From contig NZ_JAMLJL010000002.1 in assembly GCF_023634845.1 (NCBI RefSeq), positions 1 through 64,000 of the forward strand: a stretch of DNA of 64,000 nucleotides. Direction: 5' to 3'. The notes under the pieces were generated by a model that worked only from the letters and a program-made list of their open reading frames with translations, made no database searches and was not told the origin of the DNA. Shown here one piece after another: positions 1 through 9,387 of the stretch. How positions within the stretch are numbered: the stretch's first letter is position 1; the number at the start of each line of letters is the position of its first letter. This stretch comes from Flavobacterium amniphilum. GTDB lineage: Bacteria > Bacteroidota > Bacteroidia > Flavobacteriales > Flavobacteriaceae. Position numbers and translations under genes: made by a program.

Positions 1-984
1 AATCGGTTACTGACCATTTTCGTGTGATTACGTAATTAGCACTACAGTTGTCGTTTTGACCGGCAAATGTTTCAGTGTAAACCACTTGTACATTTTGGTC
101 ACAGTTATCAGTCGCAGTAATCACAGCCGGAGCCGGAACACTGCTACATTGAACCGTTACATCGGCAGGCAACTGACCGTTGAAGGTTGGCGCTGTTGTA
201 TCCTGAACGGTAACGATTTGTGTGTGAGTTGTGTTATTGCCTGCACAATCGGTTACTGACCATTTGCGTGTGATTACGTAATTAGCACTACAGTTGTCGT
301 TTTGACCGGCAAATGTTTCAGTGTAAACCACTTGTACATTTTGGTCACAGTTATCAGTCGCAGTTATCACAGCCGGAGCCGGAACACTGCTACATTGAAC
401 CGTTACATCGGCAGGCAACTGACCGTTGAAGGTTGGCGCTGTTGTATCCTGAACGGTAACGATTTGTGTGTGAGTTGTGTTATTGCCTGCACAATCGGTT
501 ACTGACCATTTGCGTGTGATTACGTAATTAGCACTACAGTTGTCGTTTTGACCGGCAAATGTTTCAGTGTAAACCACTTGTACATTTTGGTCACAGTTAT
601 CAGTCGCAGTTATCACAGCCGGAGCCGGAACACTGCTACATTGAACCGTTACATCGGCAGGCAACTGACCGTTGAAGGTTGGCGCTGTTGTATCCTGAAC
701 GGTAACGATTTGAGTGTGGGTTCTATTGTTACCTGCACAATCGGTTACTGACCATTTTCGTGTGATTACGTAATTAGCACTACAGTTGTCGTTTTGACCG
801 GAAAATGTTTCAGTGTAAACCACTTGTACATTTTGGTCACAGTTATCAGTCGCAGTAATCACAGCCGGAGCCGGAACACTGCTACATTGAACCGTTACAT
901 CGGCAGGCAACTGACCGTTGAAGGTTGGCGCTGTTGTATCGCGTACAGTTATTGTTTGTGATTTTGTAGAAGTATTTCCACAAG
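1..984. repeat. 246-bp tandem repeats inside the HYR surface protein gene
   Basis: Units start at 1, 247, 493 and 739, an exact 246-bp period (82 codons). The first three differ at only a few bases that I can see, for example position 20 (t) against 266 (g). The fourth diverges after about 938. More units probably continue left of the window. The period keeps the reading frame, so copy number can change without breaking the protein. Confidence 0.95.
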
Positions 985-3022
985 CATCTTTGGCAGTCCA
1001 TGTTCTGATAAGGGTATAACTACTTAAACAATTGCCATTATTTCTGGTCTCAGCAAAAGTCACAACCGGATTTGGATCGCAAGTATCTGTTGCAGTCAGC
1101 ACGGCTGCTGTCGGGATTGTACTACATTCAACTGTAATGTCTTGTGGAGCATTGCTGAGTACTGGTGCAGTAACATCCTGTACATTTATAACTTGAGTTG
1201 CGGTTGAAGTGTTATTACAAGCATCTTTAGCAGTCCAAGTCCGTGTAATTGAATAGGACCCAACGCAATTGCCTTCAGTTCTAACATCATTGTATGTCAA
1301 AGTGAATGAACTTCCACAAGCATCTGAAGCAGTGGCTTGTGCAAAAGATGGAGTAGCTGGACAGTTAATGGTTGATGGGCCAGGTAAAGGATTGATTACC
1401 GGAGCAGTGATATCCTGAACATTAATGACCTGAGTTGCAGTTGATGTATTGTTACAGGCGTCTTTAGCAGTCCAAGTCCGTGTTATCGAATAGGAACCGG
1501 CACAATTTCCGTTAGTTCTTACATCATTGAATGTTAAGGTAAAAGCACTGCCACAGGCATCAGTCGCCGTTGCTTGCGCAAAAACAGGTGTTGCCGGACA
1601 ATTAATGGTTGATGGTCCTGGTAAGGGATCAATCACCGGTGCTGTTACATCCTGAACATTGATGGTTTGCGAAGCAGTTGCTGTAAAACAGGCATTGCTG
1701 GCAGTCCAAGTACGGGTTACTGAATAAGAACCTGCACAATTGCCATTAGTTCTTACATCATTGAATGTTAAACTTGATCCCACACAGCCATTAATAACTG
1801 TTGGTGTCGTAAAATTAGGTGTTGCCGGACAATTTATAGTTGACGGTCCCGGTAAGGTAGACAATACCGGAGCACAAGGCACACAGTAGATTGGAGTTGA
1901 TGGGTCTTGTGATGAGTTTGTACATTGTGAATTTCTATAATCCAATCTGGATGTACTGACTGTCTGATTACCGCATATGTTCGCTTTAGGCGTGACTTGA
2001 TATTTTAAAGTTATTGTTTCAACATTTAAGAAATCGACATTCCAGTTAATGACCTGACCAGCTTGAGTAAAAGTACCTTTTGAGACACTTATTGAACCTC
2101 CAACGATATTAAAATCATTACTGACAGTTTCTTTTTCGAATGGGGTACCGGTTATTTGTGCAGCTACCCAAGATAATTGGGTAAAAATTTGTGTATAAAT
2201 TCCGGATAAATTAGCACCGCTTTCGGTAAAGTAAGCTCCTCCTGATTGAATGTTGTTTAAACAATATTCTGAATTGCTTTGATCAGTTCCAGAAATACCT
2301 CCGAAAAGCCCCACTGAAAATATTTGTGTATTGTAAACTACACTTGAAACTGTGTGGGTTTTAGCATTTGTTGCAGCAGTGATTGCACTTTGGATACAGG
2401 TTCCACCAGTTCCACTCGTACATGAAGATCCTCCAGTACCGGTTCTGTTTGCAACACCATCTGTTAGAAGTACAATGCTTCTTGCTGTCGTACAATTGTA
2501 AGTACCATTTGCAATTAATTCATTATCAGCTTTAACAATACCATCCTGAATGTTAGTGTTTCCGTTAGCATTTAAACCATCGATAATGGTTAGTAATCCT
2601 GCTTTTCCCGATGAAAGGGTTAATCCTTGTCTTAAAGTACCGGTAGTTGCATAGGTTACAATTGCTAACCGGTTAAGGTTAGTAGGGTTATTAGCGGGAA
2701 GGAAGAAAGTGTTTACAAAATCGGTAGCAGCATCTTTGGCATAATCCATAGGTGTATTGGTATCTCCACTGATGGTATTACCCATACTTCCGGATACGTC
2801 AATTACCAAGACTACTTCCAAAGGCCGTGATACAGGGTTTGCTCCCTGAATTTTCAATTCAACATCAATAATGCTACAAGAATTTGGGTTTTTGATAACC
2901 GTTTTTGTAGGCGTTATTGTTTGACCCATTACAAGACAGGGTAACAAAATCAATGCAAAAAGCAAATATGATTTAATTCTGTTTTGTAAATGTATATTGA
3001 GAAATAGTAAATATTTTTTCAT
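1..3022 (-). CDS. Large secreted vWA and HYR-repeat surface protein (partial, C-terminus off window)
   Basis: The frame is open from an ATG at 3022 to the left edge (1007 codons) with no stop, so the C-terminus is missing. An N-terminal hydrophobic segment (about residues 19-33) looks like a signal peptide. A von Willebrand A domain follows at about residues 68-260 with a complete MIDAS: DVSGS at 75-79, a Thr in the GNTNI stretch, and LLTDG. After a linker come HYR/Ig-like repeats of about 82 residues, each with paired cysteines, a TATDNCD-type core and a VQDTTAP boundary. Four are diverged (about 940-1870) and at least four are nearly identical (1-984). Such proteins in Flavobacteriaceae are usually exported by the type IX secretion system and act as adhesins. 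A sorting domain would lie outside the window, so that part is inference. A small secreted gene sits 36 bp upstream on the same strand. Confidence 0.85.
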   Translation of the reverse strand, partial: MKKYLLFLNIHLQNRIKSYLLFALILLPCLVMGQTITPTKTVIKNPNSCSIIDVELKIQGANPVSRPLEVVLVIDVSGSMGNTISGDTNTPMDYAKDAATDFVNTFFLPANNPTNLNRLAIVTYATTGTLRQGLTLSSGKAGLLTIIDGLNANGNTNIQDGIVKADNELIANGTYNCTTARSIVLLTDGVANRTGTGGSSCTSGTGGTCIQSAITAATNAKTHTVSSVVYNTQIFSVGLFGGISGTDQSNSEYCLNNIQSGGAYFTESGANLSGIYTQIFTQLSWVAAQITGTPFEKETVSNDFNIVGGSISVSKGTFTQAGQVINWNVDFLNVETITLKYQVTPKANICGNQTVSTSRLDYRNSQCTNSSQDPSTPIYCVPCAPVLSTLPGPSTINCPATPNFTTPTVINGCVGSSLTFNDVRTNGNCAGSYSVTRTWTASNACFTATASQTINVQDVTAPVIDPLPGPSTINCPATPVFAQATATDACGSAFTLTFNDVRTNGNCAGSYSITRTWTAKDACNNTSTATQVINVQDITAPVINPLPGPSTINCPATPSFAQATASDACGSSFTLTYNDVRTEGNCVGSYSITRTWTAKDACNNTSTATQVINVQDVTAPVLSNAPQDITVECSTIPTAAVLTATDTCDPNPVVTFAETRNNGNCLSSYTLIRTWTAKDACGNTSTKSQTITVRDTTAPTFNGQLPADVTVQCSSVPAPAVITATDNCDQNVQVVYTETFSGQNDNCSANYVITRKWSVTDCAGNNRTHTQIVTVQDTTAPTFNGQLPADVTVQCSSVPAPAVITATDNCDQNVQVVYTETFAGQNDNCSANYVITRKWSVTDCAGNNTTHTQIVTVQDTTAPTFNGQLPADVTVQCSSVPAPAVITATDNCDQNVQVVYTETFAGQNDNCSANYVITRKWSVTDCAGNNTTHTQIVTVQDTTAPTFNGQLPADVTVQCSSVPAPAVITATDNCDQNVQVVYTETFAGQNDNCSANYVITRKWSVTD

Positions 3023-3058
3023 AGTTCTGTATTTAGAAGATTAAGATCGTTATGAAGT

Positions 3059-3529
3059 TTACTCTTCAGAAGAATTGATGACCAGTGTATGCAGAACAGT
3101 ATTTACCTTATAATTAATGCAATTGTTTGATTTAGCGGTAAGCTGTGTGCAAGCCCATTTATTTATTGCCGTACCCTGAGGAACAGTTATATGTGCCAAA
3201 AATTTAACAGTTTGCCCTTTTTTTACATCAATTTTACTAATCGGATTTTTGTTTACATCCATGAATTGAGTGGTGACTGTTACATTAGAATTAGTACTTG
3301 TGCCATCGACATTTGAGCAATTCGAATTGTAATTTTCGGCAGTGAGAATAAATGAGGTGTCTGTTTTTCCTTTGTTGTTTAAAGTCAGTGTGTAGTAAGT
3401 GCCATCTAATGGTGCACTTCTGACGTTTCGGCCTTTAAGAACATCAAATTCTGCTTGACAGAAATTTTGTCCTGATACGCTCCAAGAATTCAGAGCAAGG
3501 AGTAAAACCGTAATTAATGTAAACAGCAT
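3059..3529 (-). CDS. Small secreted protein, Ig-like, function unknown
   Basis: I place the start at 3529 (MLFTLITV...), because a signal peptide begins there directly and ends near SVSGQ. The frame stays open upstream to an ATG at 3649, which would add 40 residues that do not look like a signal. The mature part (about 135 residues) is rich in Thr, Asn and Val. It has three or four cysteines and a beta-strand pattern (TLTLNNKG, SNVTVTTQFMD, GQTVKFLAHITVP) like bacterial Ig or DUF11-type domains. It lies 36 bp upstream of the vWA/HYR gene on the same strand, so co-transcription and a shared role at the cell surface are likely. I do not recognise a named family. Confidence 0.6.
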   Translation of the reverse strand: MLFTLITVLLLALNSWSVSGQNFCQAEFDVLKGRNVRSAPLDGTYYTLTLNNKGKTDTSFILTAENYNSNCSNVDGTSTNSNVTVTTQFMDVNKNPISKIDVKKGQTVKFLAHITVPQGTAINKWACTQLTAKSNNCINYKVNTVLHTLVINSSEE

Positions 3530-3649
3530 TTTAACATTAATCAATTCTAACGAATCGTTCAATCTGTAATTAACTGTCATACCTGAATTAACAGTTCTTC
3601 CACATGGTTTGTGTTTTGTTTCCATACGCATTTTTTTAGAAGATATCAT

Positions 3650-3959
3650 GCAGTTTGGATTTCACATATAAGAACAGGTATTTAATGTCATGACCATAAG
3701 GCAGACATTTTCTCTTGTGAGTTCAATTGCAATGATTTAATTAGTGAGAAATAAGATGATAAGTTTTTGCTGTGGTGTTTAAACTTACCATTATGGAAAT
3801 TGTTAAATGATTTTAACATTACTAAATTACAATTTAAAATTTACTGCCGATATTTTGTAAGGCATTTATCGATAAAATCATTAATATATTCTATGAATTG
3901 ACCTATTTATTGTAATTTTAAGAAGATAATTGAAAATAAAAAATAAAAATAATCAGAAG
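3650..3959. other. Intergenic region between divergent genes
   Basis: About 310 AT-rich bases separate the secreted-protein gene (minus) from sixA (plus). It must hold both promoters. I see no perfect TAnnTTTG box, hairpin, RNA gene or credible ORF in it. Confidence 0.5.
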
Positions 3960-4442
3960 ATGAGAGTACTAATCTTGGTCAGACATGCAAAATCAAGTTG
4001 GGAATTTGGTTTTGAAGATAAGAAACGGCCTTTGGCTGAAAGAGGAATTTCCGATATTAAAAAAATTGGAAAACAAGTTAAAAAACACCTTCCGGAGCAG
4101 TTGACTATTTGGTCAAGTATGGCGGTAAGAGCATCACATACAGCCCGTCTTTTTTGTGAAAACGCCGGTTTGGAAGTTCAAAATATAGTATTCAGGGAGA
4201 ACTTATATACTTTTAGTGAATCCGAATTGGAGAAAGAGATAAAGAAATGCGAAAATACAGTTCAAAACCTAATTCTTTTTGGACATAATGAGGCTATTAC
4301 AAATTTTGTCAATAAATTTGGTGATGAATACATTGAGAATGTTCCTACGGCCGGTTTTGTATACCTGCAATTTGAAGAAGATTCCTGGGAAAATATTAAC
4401 AGAGGAAGAATTATTAAAGCCGTTTTTCCGAAAGACATATAA
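3960..4442 (+). CDS. sixA: SixA-like histidine phosphatase
   Basis: A 160-residue protein of the histidine phosphatase (phosphoglycerate mutase-like) superfamily. The RHA signature is at residues 8-10 with the phospho-acceptor His9. Arg57 lies in the SMAVRASHTA stretch and the second active-site His109 is in FGHNE. The short length without insertions matches SixA, known to dephosphorylate phosphohistidine proteins. The ATG at 3960 is chosen over an upstream TTG at 3930 because the RHA motif then sits at the usual distance from the N-terminus. It is 5 bp upstream of the polyphosphate kinase gene, so the two are almost certainly one operon. That context suggests a link to phosphate or polyphosphate metabolism, but the substrate cannot be told from sequence. 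Confidence 0.85.
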   Translation: MRVLILVRHAKSSWEFGFEDKKRPLAERGISDIKKIGKQVKKHLPEQLTIWSSMAVRASHTARLFCENAGLEVQNIVFRENLYTFSESELEKEIKKCENTVQNLILFGHNEAITNFVNKFGDEYIENVPTAGFVYLQFEEDSWENINRGRIIKAVFPKDI

Positions 4443-4447
4443 GTTAA

Positions 4448-6562
4448 ATGCAAGCCATTGAGAATAGATACATTGACCGCGAGAAGAGCTGGTTAGCTTT
4501 CAATTTTAGAGTATTACAGGAAGCTGCCGATGAAAGAGTACCGTTATTGGACCGGTTACGTTTCTTAGGTATTTTTTCAAATAATCTGGATGAATTTTTC
4601 AGGGTGCGTTATGCGGCGATCCGTAGATTAAGTATTTCAGGTGAAAAAAGCGATAAGATTATTGGTGATATTACACCACAGGATTTAATCAAAGAAATTA
4701 CCGAGACTGTTATTGAACAGCAATCGGAGAGTTTGCGTATTCTGAGTGTCATTGAGAAGGAGTTGGAAAAAGAAGGGATTTTTATCATCAATGAAACTGA
4801 ATTAAATAAGGAGCAGAAAAATTTTATCCGTGATTTTTTCATTCAGAAAGTCAGCCCCGAATTAGTTACGATTATCTTAAATGATCTTGAAGAATTTCCA
4901 TTATTGAAAGATACATCAGGATATCTGGCAATTAAATTGGTTATGAAACCAAAAGAATCATCTTCGATTCTGGAGAAAATTAAATTGAAAAAAGATGTCC
5001 GTTATGCGGTTATCGAAATTCCGAAAACCATTAACCGTTTTGTGGTTCTACCCTCTAATTCAGATAAACAGCACATCATATTATTAGATGATGTGATCCG
5101 TTATAATTTACATTCGATTTTTAATATTTTCGAATACGAAAGCATCTCGGCACATATGATTAAAATTACACGTGATGCCCAGTTGGAATTGGATAGTGAA
5201 TTGCACAAAAGTTTTATTGAAAAGATTTCCTCGAGTGTGAAAGACAGACGTTTGGGTGAACCGGTTCGTTTCGTTTATGATCAGTCGATTGATAAAGACA
5301 CTCTTAAATTTTTCCTCCGGAATATGGGGATTGATTCTAAAGACAGTATCATTCCCGGAGGCCGTTACCACAACCGCCGTGACTATATGGATTTTCCAAA
5401 TCTTGGACGTTATGATTTATTGTACAAGGTCAATACACCTTTACCGGTTGTAGGTTTAGGAATGGAAGGGAGTATTTTAAAAATGATTGATAAGAAAGAT
5501 TTTTTAATCAATACGCCGTATCAATCCTATGCTTATATTATTAAATTTTTGCGTGAAGCCGCATTGGATCCACATGTAACAGCTATTAAAATTACGCTTT
5601 ACCGATTATCTAAAAATTCACAGATCATCAGTTCACTGATTAATGCTGCTAAAAACGGAAAAAAAGTAACCGTTCAAATAGAATTACAGGCACGTTTTGA
5701 CGAAGCCAGTAATATTTCTTATGCTGAAATGATGCAGACAGAAGGCATTGAATTGATTTTTGGGGTGAAAGGATTGAAAGTACATTGTAAATTGTGTTAC
5801 ATTGACCGGATTGACGATCACGGAAAATTAAAACGTTACGGATTTATTTCAACAGGGAATTTTAATGAAGCTACTGCAAAAGTGTATACCGATGTAACTT
5901 TACTGACATCACATCAGCAGATTTTAAAGGATGCTGCCAAAGTTTTTGAATTCTTTCAAATCAATTACAGAGTACACCGATACAAACATTTGATTGTTTC
6001 CCCACATTATACCCGTTCCAAATTCATAAAACTGATTGACAGGGAAATTTTGAATGCTTCTTTAGGCAGGCAAGCTTTTATAAAATTGAAAATGAATAGT
6101 TTGTCGGATACGAAAATGATCGATAAATTATATGATGCGAGTAGAGCCGGTGTGAAAATACAATTGGTGGTAAGAGGGATTTGTTCTTTAATTCCCGGAG
6201 TAAAGGGAATGAGTGAGAATATTGAAGCCATTTCAATTGTGGATGCATATCTTGAACATTCAAGAGTTTATATATTCGGAAATGACGGGAATCCGGAGGT
6301 GTTTATATCTTCGGCAGATTTTATGACCCGAAACCTGGATGCAAGGGTAGAAGTTACCTGTCCGATTTATGATGAAAATATTCGGAAGGAAATGATTCAG
6401 ACTTTTGAAATTGGATGGAAAGGAAACGTAAAAGCAAGATTCCATTCCGAAAAACTGGATAATAAATACAGAATGAGAGGAGATAACCCTATTTTCAGGG
6501 CTCAGATGGAAACCTACAATTACTACAGGGATAAAATTGAGGTGGTGACCGAAAACGTATAA
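4448..6562 (+). CDS. ppk1: Polyphosphate kinase 1
   Basis: A 704-residue protein, normal length for PPK1, which polymerises the gamma phosphate of ATP into polyphosphate. The N-terminal helical domain opens with DREKSWLAFNFRVLQEA and NNLDEFFRVR. The two C-terminal phospholipase-D-like domains carry the active-site histidines: His446 in LKVHCKLCYI (the autophosphorylated one by analogy with E. coli His435) and His604 in LEHSRVYIF. STGNFNEATAKVYTD and SSADFMTRNLDARVEV are also family hallmarks. It follows sixA by 5 bp and precedes ppx by 34 bp on the same strand, so synthesis and degradation of polyphosphate are encoded together. Confidence 0.97.
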   Translation: MQAIENRYIDREKSWLAFNFRVLQEAADERVPLLDRLRFLGIFSNNLDEFFRVRYAAIRRLSISGEKSDKIIGDITPQDLIKEITETVIEQQSESLRILSVIEKELEKEGIFIINETELNKEQKNFIRDFFIQKVSPELVTIILNDLEEFPLLKDTSGYLAIKLVMKPKESSSILEKIKLKKDVRYAVIEIPKTINRFVVLPSNSDKQHIILLDDVIRYNLHSIFNIFEYESISAHMIKITRDAQLELDSELHKSFIEKISSSVKDRRLGEPVRFVYDQSIDKDTLKFFLRNMGIDSKDSIIPGGRYHNRRDYMDFPNLGRYDLLYKVNTPLPVVGLGMEGSILKMIDKKDFLINTPYQSYAYIIKFLREAALDPHVTAIKITLYRLSKNSQIISSLINAAKNGKKVTVQIELQARFDEASNISYAEMMQTEGIELIFGVKGLKVHCKLCYIDRIDDHGKLKRYGFISTGNFNEATAKVYTDVTLLTSHQQILKDAAKVFEFFQINYRVHRYKHLIVSPHYTRSKFIKLIDREILNASLGRQAFIKLKMNSLSDTKMIDKLYDASRAGVKIQLVVRGICSLIPGVKGMSENIEAISIVDAYLEHSRVYIFGNDGNPEVFISSADFMTRNLDARVEVTCPIYDENIRKEMIQTFEIGWKGNVKARFHSEKLDNKYRMRGDNPIFRAQMETYNYYRDKIEVVTENV

Positions 6563-6596
6563 TCATGGCTATGCCATACAATGTTGCCTTTTAAGG

Positions 6597-7487
6597 ATGA
6601 TTACGATTAAAAAATATGCCGCAATCGATATTGGTTCCAATGCCATGCGGTTGCTTGTGATGAATATTGTTGAACAGGAAGGAAAAGAACCGCAGTTTAA
6701 TAAGAGTGCTTTGTTCCGTGTGCCAATCCGTTTAGGACAGGATGCTTTTACGGTTGGTGAAATTTCAGAAGAAAATATCAGTCGCATGGTGGATGCCATG
6801 AAAGCTTATAAATTATTGATGGGAGTATATAAAGTTGAACGCTATATGGCGTGCGCAACTTCTGCAATGCGAGAAGCTTACAACGGGAAAGAAGTTGTTG
6901 ATATCATCAAAAAGAAAGCCGATATCAAGATTGATATTATTGACGGAAAAAAAGAAGCAGCCATTATTGCTGCATCCGATTTACACCATTTTATACGGAC
7001 CGATGCTACTTATTTATACGTTGATGTAGGTGGCGGCAGTACTGAATTTTCGTTATTCTCTGAAGGAAAAATGATTGCCTCCAAATCGTTTAAAAACGGT
7101 ACAGTCCGTTTGTTGAATGATATGGTAAACGATGTGGTTTGGGTTGAAATTGAAAAATGGATTAAAAGCAATACAGCCGATTTTGACGATGTGACCATAA
7201 TAGGTTCCGGTGGAAATATTAATAAGATTTTTAAATTATCAGGTAAAATGCAGGATAAGCCTCTTTCTTATATTTATCTGAATACCCAATATCAATACCT
7301 TAATTCACTGACTTATGAGCAACGTATCGCTGAATTGGCTTTGAATACTGACCGCGCCGACGTAATTATCCATGCGTTGCGTATTTACCTGAATGCGATG
7401 AAATGGAGTGGTGCCAATAAAATTTATGTTCCGAAGATTGGATTGTCAGACGGAATCGTAAAAGCAATGTATAGCGGAAAAATATAA
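6597..7487 (+). CDS. ppx: Ppx/GppA-family exopolyphosphatase
   Basis: A 296-residue protein of the ASKHA fold. The phosphate-1 loop is AAIDIGSNAMRLLV (about residues 8-21) and the second nucleotide loop is YVDVGGGSTEFSLF (about 141-154). A later SGGNINKIF stretch matches the family's third glycine motif. The short length lacks the C-terminal HD domain of E. coli Ppx and matches the compact Bacteroidota form. It probably hydrolyses terminal phosphates of polyphosphate, though pppGpp hydrolysis is possible in this family. It is the last gene of the sixA-ppk1-ppx cluster, and a hairpin terminator overlaps its stop codon. Confidence 0.92.
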   Translation: MITIKKYAAIDIGSNAMRLLVMNIVEQEGKEPQFNKSALFRVPIRLGQDAFTVGEISEENISRMVDAMKAYKLLMGVYKVERYMACATSAMREAYNGKEVVDIIKKKADIKIDIIDGKKEAAIIAASDLHHFIRTDATYLYVDVGGGSTEFSLFSEGKMIASKSFKNGTVRLLNDMVNDVVWVEIEKWIKSNTADFDDVTIIGSGGNINKIFKLSGKMQDKPLSYIYLNTQYQYLNSLTYEQRIAELALNTDRADVIIHALRIYLNAMKWSGANKIYVPKIGLSDGIVKAMYSGKI

Positions 7488-7513
7488 AGCAGAAAATTTT
7501 TTCTGCTTTTTTT
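7486..7513 (+). terminator. Intrinsic terminator after ppx
   Basis: Inverted repeat AAAGCAGAA (7486-7494) and TTCTGCTTT (7501-7509) followed by a T run. It ends the sixA-ppk1-ppx unit and touches the 3' end of convergent dnaX. Confidence 0.85.
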
Positions 7514-9268
7514 ATATATCCAAATCGAATGTTTTTCTCAATAAATCCAAGGCCGGATTAATATTTTTCATGTGTTCGTATTTCTCTTCGGCGGTAAAAG
7601 CCTTTTTGAGTTCGATGCTTTCGTTGATTTTGATTTCAATCGTGATGTTGTGATTGTGGAGTTTACCACGTAAGTAACCTAATAAGTCATGTTTTTCACC
7701 TTCAAAATCAATTTTCGAACTTTCATTTGGTAATTCATGGATGATGGTTTCGCCTTCAAGTTTAGGATCGTTGATCAATAATAAGGATTCAACGATTTTA
7801 TAACCTTTATTTCCAATACGTTGCGCATATTTAATCCATTGTTCCTGCATTTGTGTTTCGGTGAAAGACTCAGTAGGAAGGTCGTCAAGATTTCTTCTCT
7901 GTACAGTATTCAGTTGGGATTCCAATTCCTTTTTAGCACGGATGCTCGATAAGGAAAGTGCGGAAATTCTTTGGCCCGGAACTGATGGCTGTTGATTATC
8001 GATTTCAGGTTTTGTATCTGAAACAGCATTCTCGCTAACTGCAGCTTGTACAACGGCTTCGGTTTGTTGTGGACTATTCTCTTTTGGAGTTTCGGTAATT
8101 TCTACAGCTTTCGGAGCTTCAGTTTTGGGTTGGGCAACCTCTGTAATTGAATAACCGGAATTTCTGTAGTATGTGGGCGGAATTATAAAGGACTTAGCTT
8201 TTTTTTTTCTCCATCAAAAGTGATAGAGGCTAATTGCATCAGACATAATTCGACTAAAAGTCTTTGGTTTTGTGAAACTTTATATTTTAAATCACAGTCA
8301 TTGGCTAAATCAATTCCCTGTAGTAAGAAATCCTGCGCCGCTTTTTGTGACTGTTCGCTGTATAACTTCTGCGCATGTTCGCCAGCTTCGAGAAGTGTTA
8401 AGGTTGCGGGATTTTTACACACCAATAAGTCTCTGAAATACGATGCCAGTCCTGCAATAAAATGATGTCCGTCAAAACCTTTGGCTAAAATATCATTATA
8501 GGCCAGAAGTAAATCCGGGATTTTATTTTCAAGGATTAAGTCGGTTACTCTTATATAGTATTCGAAATCAAGTACGTTCAGGTTTTCGGTTACTGCGGCA
8601 CGTGTTAAGTTGTTCCCGCAATACGAAACCACACGGTCGAAGATCGATAAGGCATCACGCATGGCACCATCGGCTTTTTGGGCAATGATGTGCAAAGCAT
8701 CATCTTCAAATTGAACTCCTTGGCTTTGTGCAACTTCGGCTAAATGTTCTTTGGCATCTTTAACCGTAATTCTTTTGAAATCAAATATCTGGCAACGTGA
8801 TAAAATCGTCGGGATGATTTTATGTTTTTCTGTGGTTGCCAAAATGAATATGGCATGACGCGGCGGTTCTTCAAGAGTTTTCAGGAATGCGTTGAAAGCA
8901 GCCTGTGACAACATGTGAACCTCGTCGATGATATATACTTTGTATTTTCCTGTTTGCGGTGGTATTCTTACCTGGTCAATCAAGTTACGGATGTCATCAA
9001 CCGAGTTGTTTGAAGCGGCATCCAACTCAAATACGTTGAATGCGAAGTCTTCATTTGGATCGTCGTAACCTTCCTGATTGATTTTGCGGGCCAAAATACG
9101 CGCACAGGTTGTTTTACCGACACCTCTTGGTCCAGTAAATAATAGAGCCTGTGCCAAATGGTTGTTTTCAATTGCATTCAGTAATGTATTGGTAATAGCT
9201 TGTTGCCCAACAACATCTTTAAATGTCTGGGGACGGTATTTACGGGCTGATACAATGAATTGTTCCAT
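7512..9268 (-). CDS. dnaX: DNA polymerase III subunits gamma/tau, -1 frameshift at an A10 run
   Basis: The clamp-loader ATPase. Frame one (9268 to 8183) gives 361 residues: Walker A GPRGVGKT at 46-53, DEVH Walker B, and the SRC sensor motif LSRCQIF. The zinc-binding cysteine module of E. coli DnaX is absent between residues 55 and 85. Frame one ends GEKKKLSPL-stop just after ten A's on the coding strand (8199-8208). The -1 frame is open directly from that run (KAKSFIIPPTYYRNSG...) through a Pro/Glu-rich linker to a tau-like C-terminal domain ending at 7512, about 585 residues in all. The geometry matches programmed dnaX frameshifting or slippage known in E. coli and Thermus. A sequencing error in the homopolymer is the alternative. 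A perfect -7 box, TATATTTG, lies upstream at 9285-9292. Confidence 0.9.
8199..8208 (-). other. A10 slippery run in dnaX (candidate gamma/tau recoding site)
   Basis: Ten consecutive T on the plus strand, A10 in the mRNA, preceded by GGAG. The zero frame reads GAA AAA AAA AAG CTA and stops four codons later at 8183. Re-reading one A gives AAA GCT AAG TCC and enters the open tau frame. I see no strong downstream stem-loop, which favours transcriptional slippage over ribosomal stimulation. Confidence 0.7.
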
Positions 9269-9284
9269 AGTTTATATTGGATAG

Positions 9285-9292
9285 CAAATATA
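9285..9292 (-). promoter_or_regulatory. Possible -7 promoter box for dnaX
   Basis: CAAATATA on the plus strand reads TATATTTG on the coding strand, a perfect match to the Flavobacterium TAnnTTTG -7 element, 16 bp upstream of the dnaX ATG. No TTG is found at the expected -33 distance. Confidence 0.4.
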
Positions 9293-9387
9293 GATTTTAT
9301 ATTTATATTTCGGAAAAAGTTATAACGTTAAATGTTATAATGTTTGAAAGTCTTTACTAAGTGTAAAATTATAGCGGCCGTTTTTTT

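Noticed and set aside
56..751. Three 67-residue plus-strand ORFs at 246-bp spacing
   Set aside because: They are antisense shadows of the HYR repeats, whose minus frame is continuous from a signal peptide and carries the conserved domain pattern.
7512..7925. Separate gene for the DnaX C-terminal domain
   Set aside because: The frame runs on upstream without a start codon to the A10 site, so it is the tau part of dnaX.
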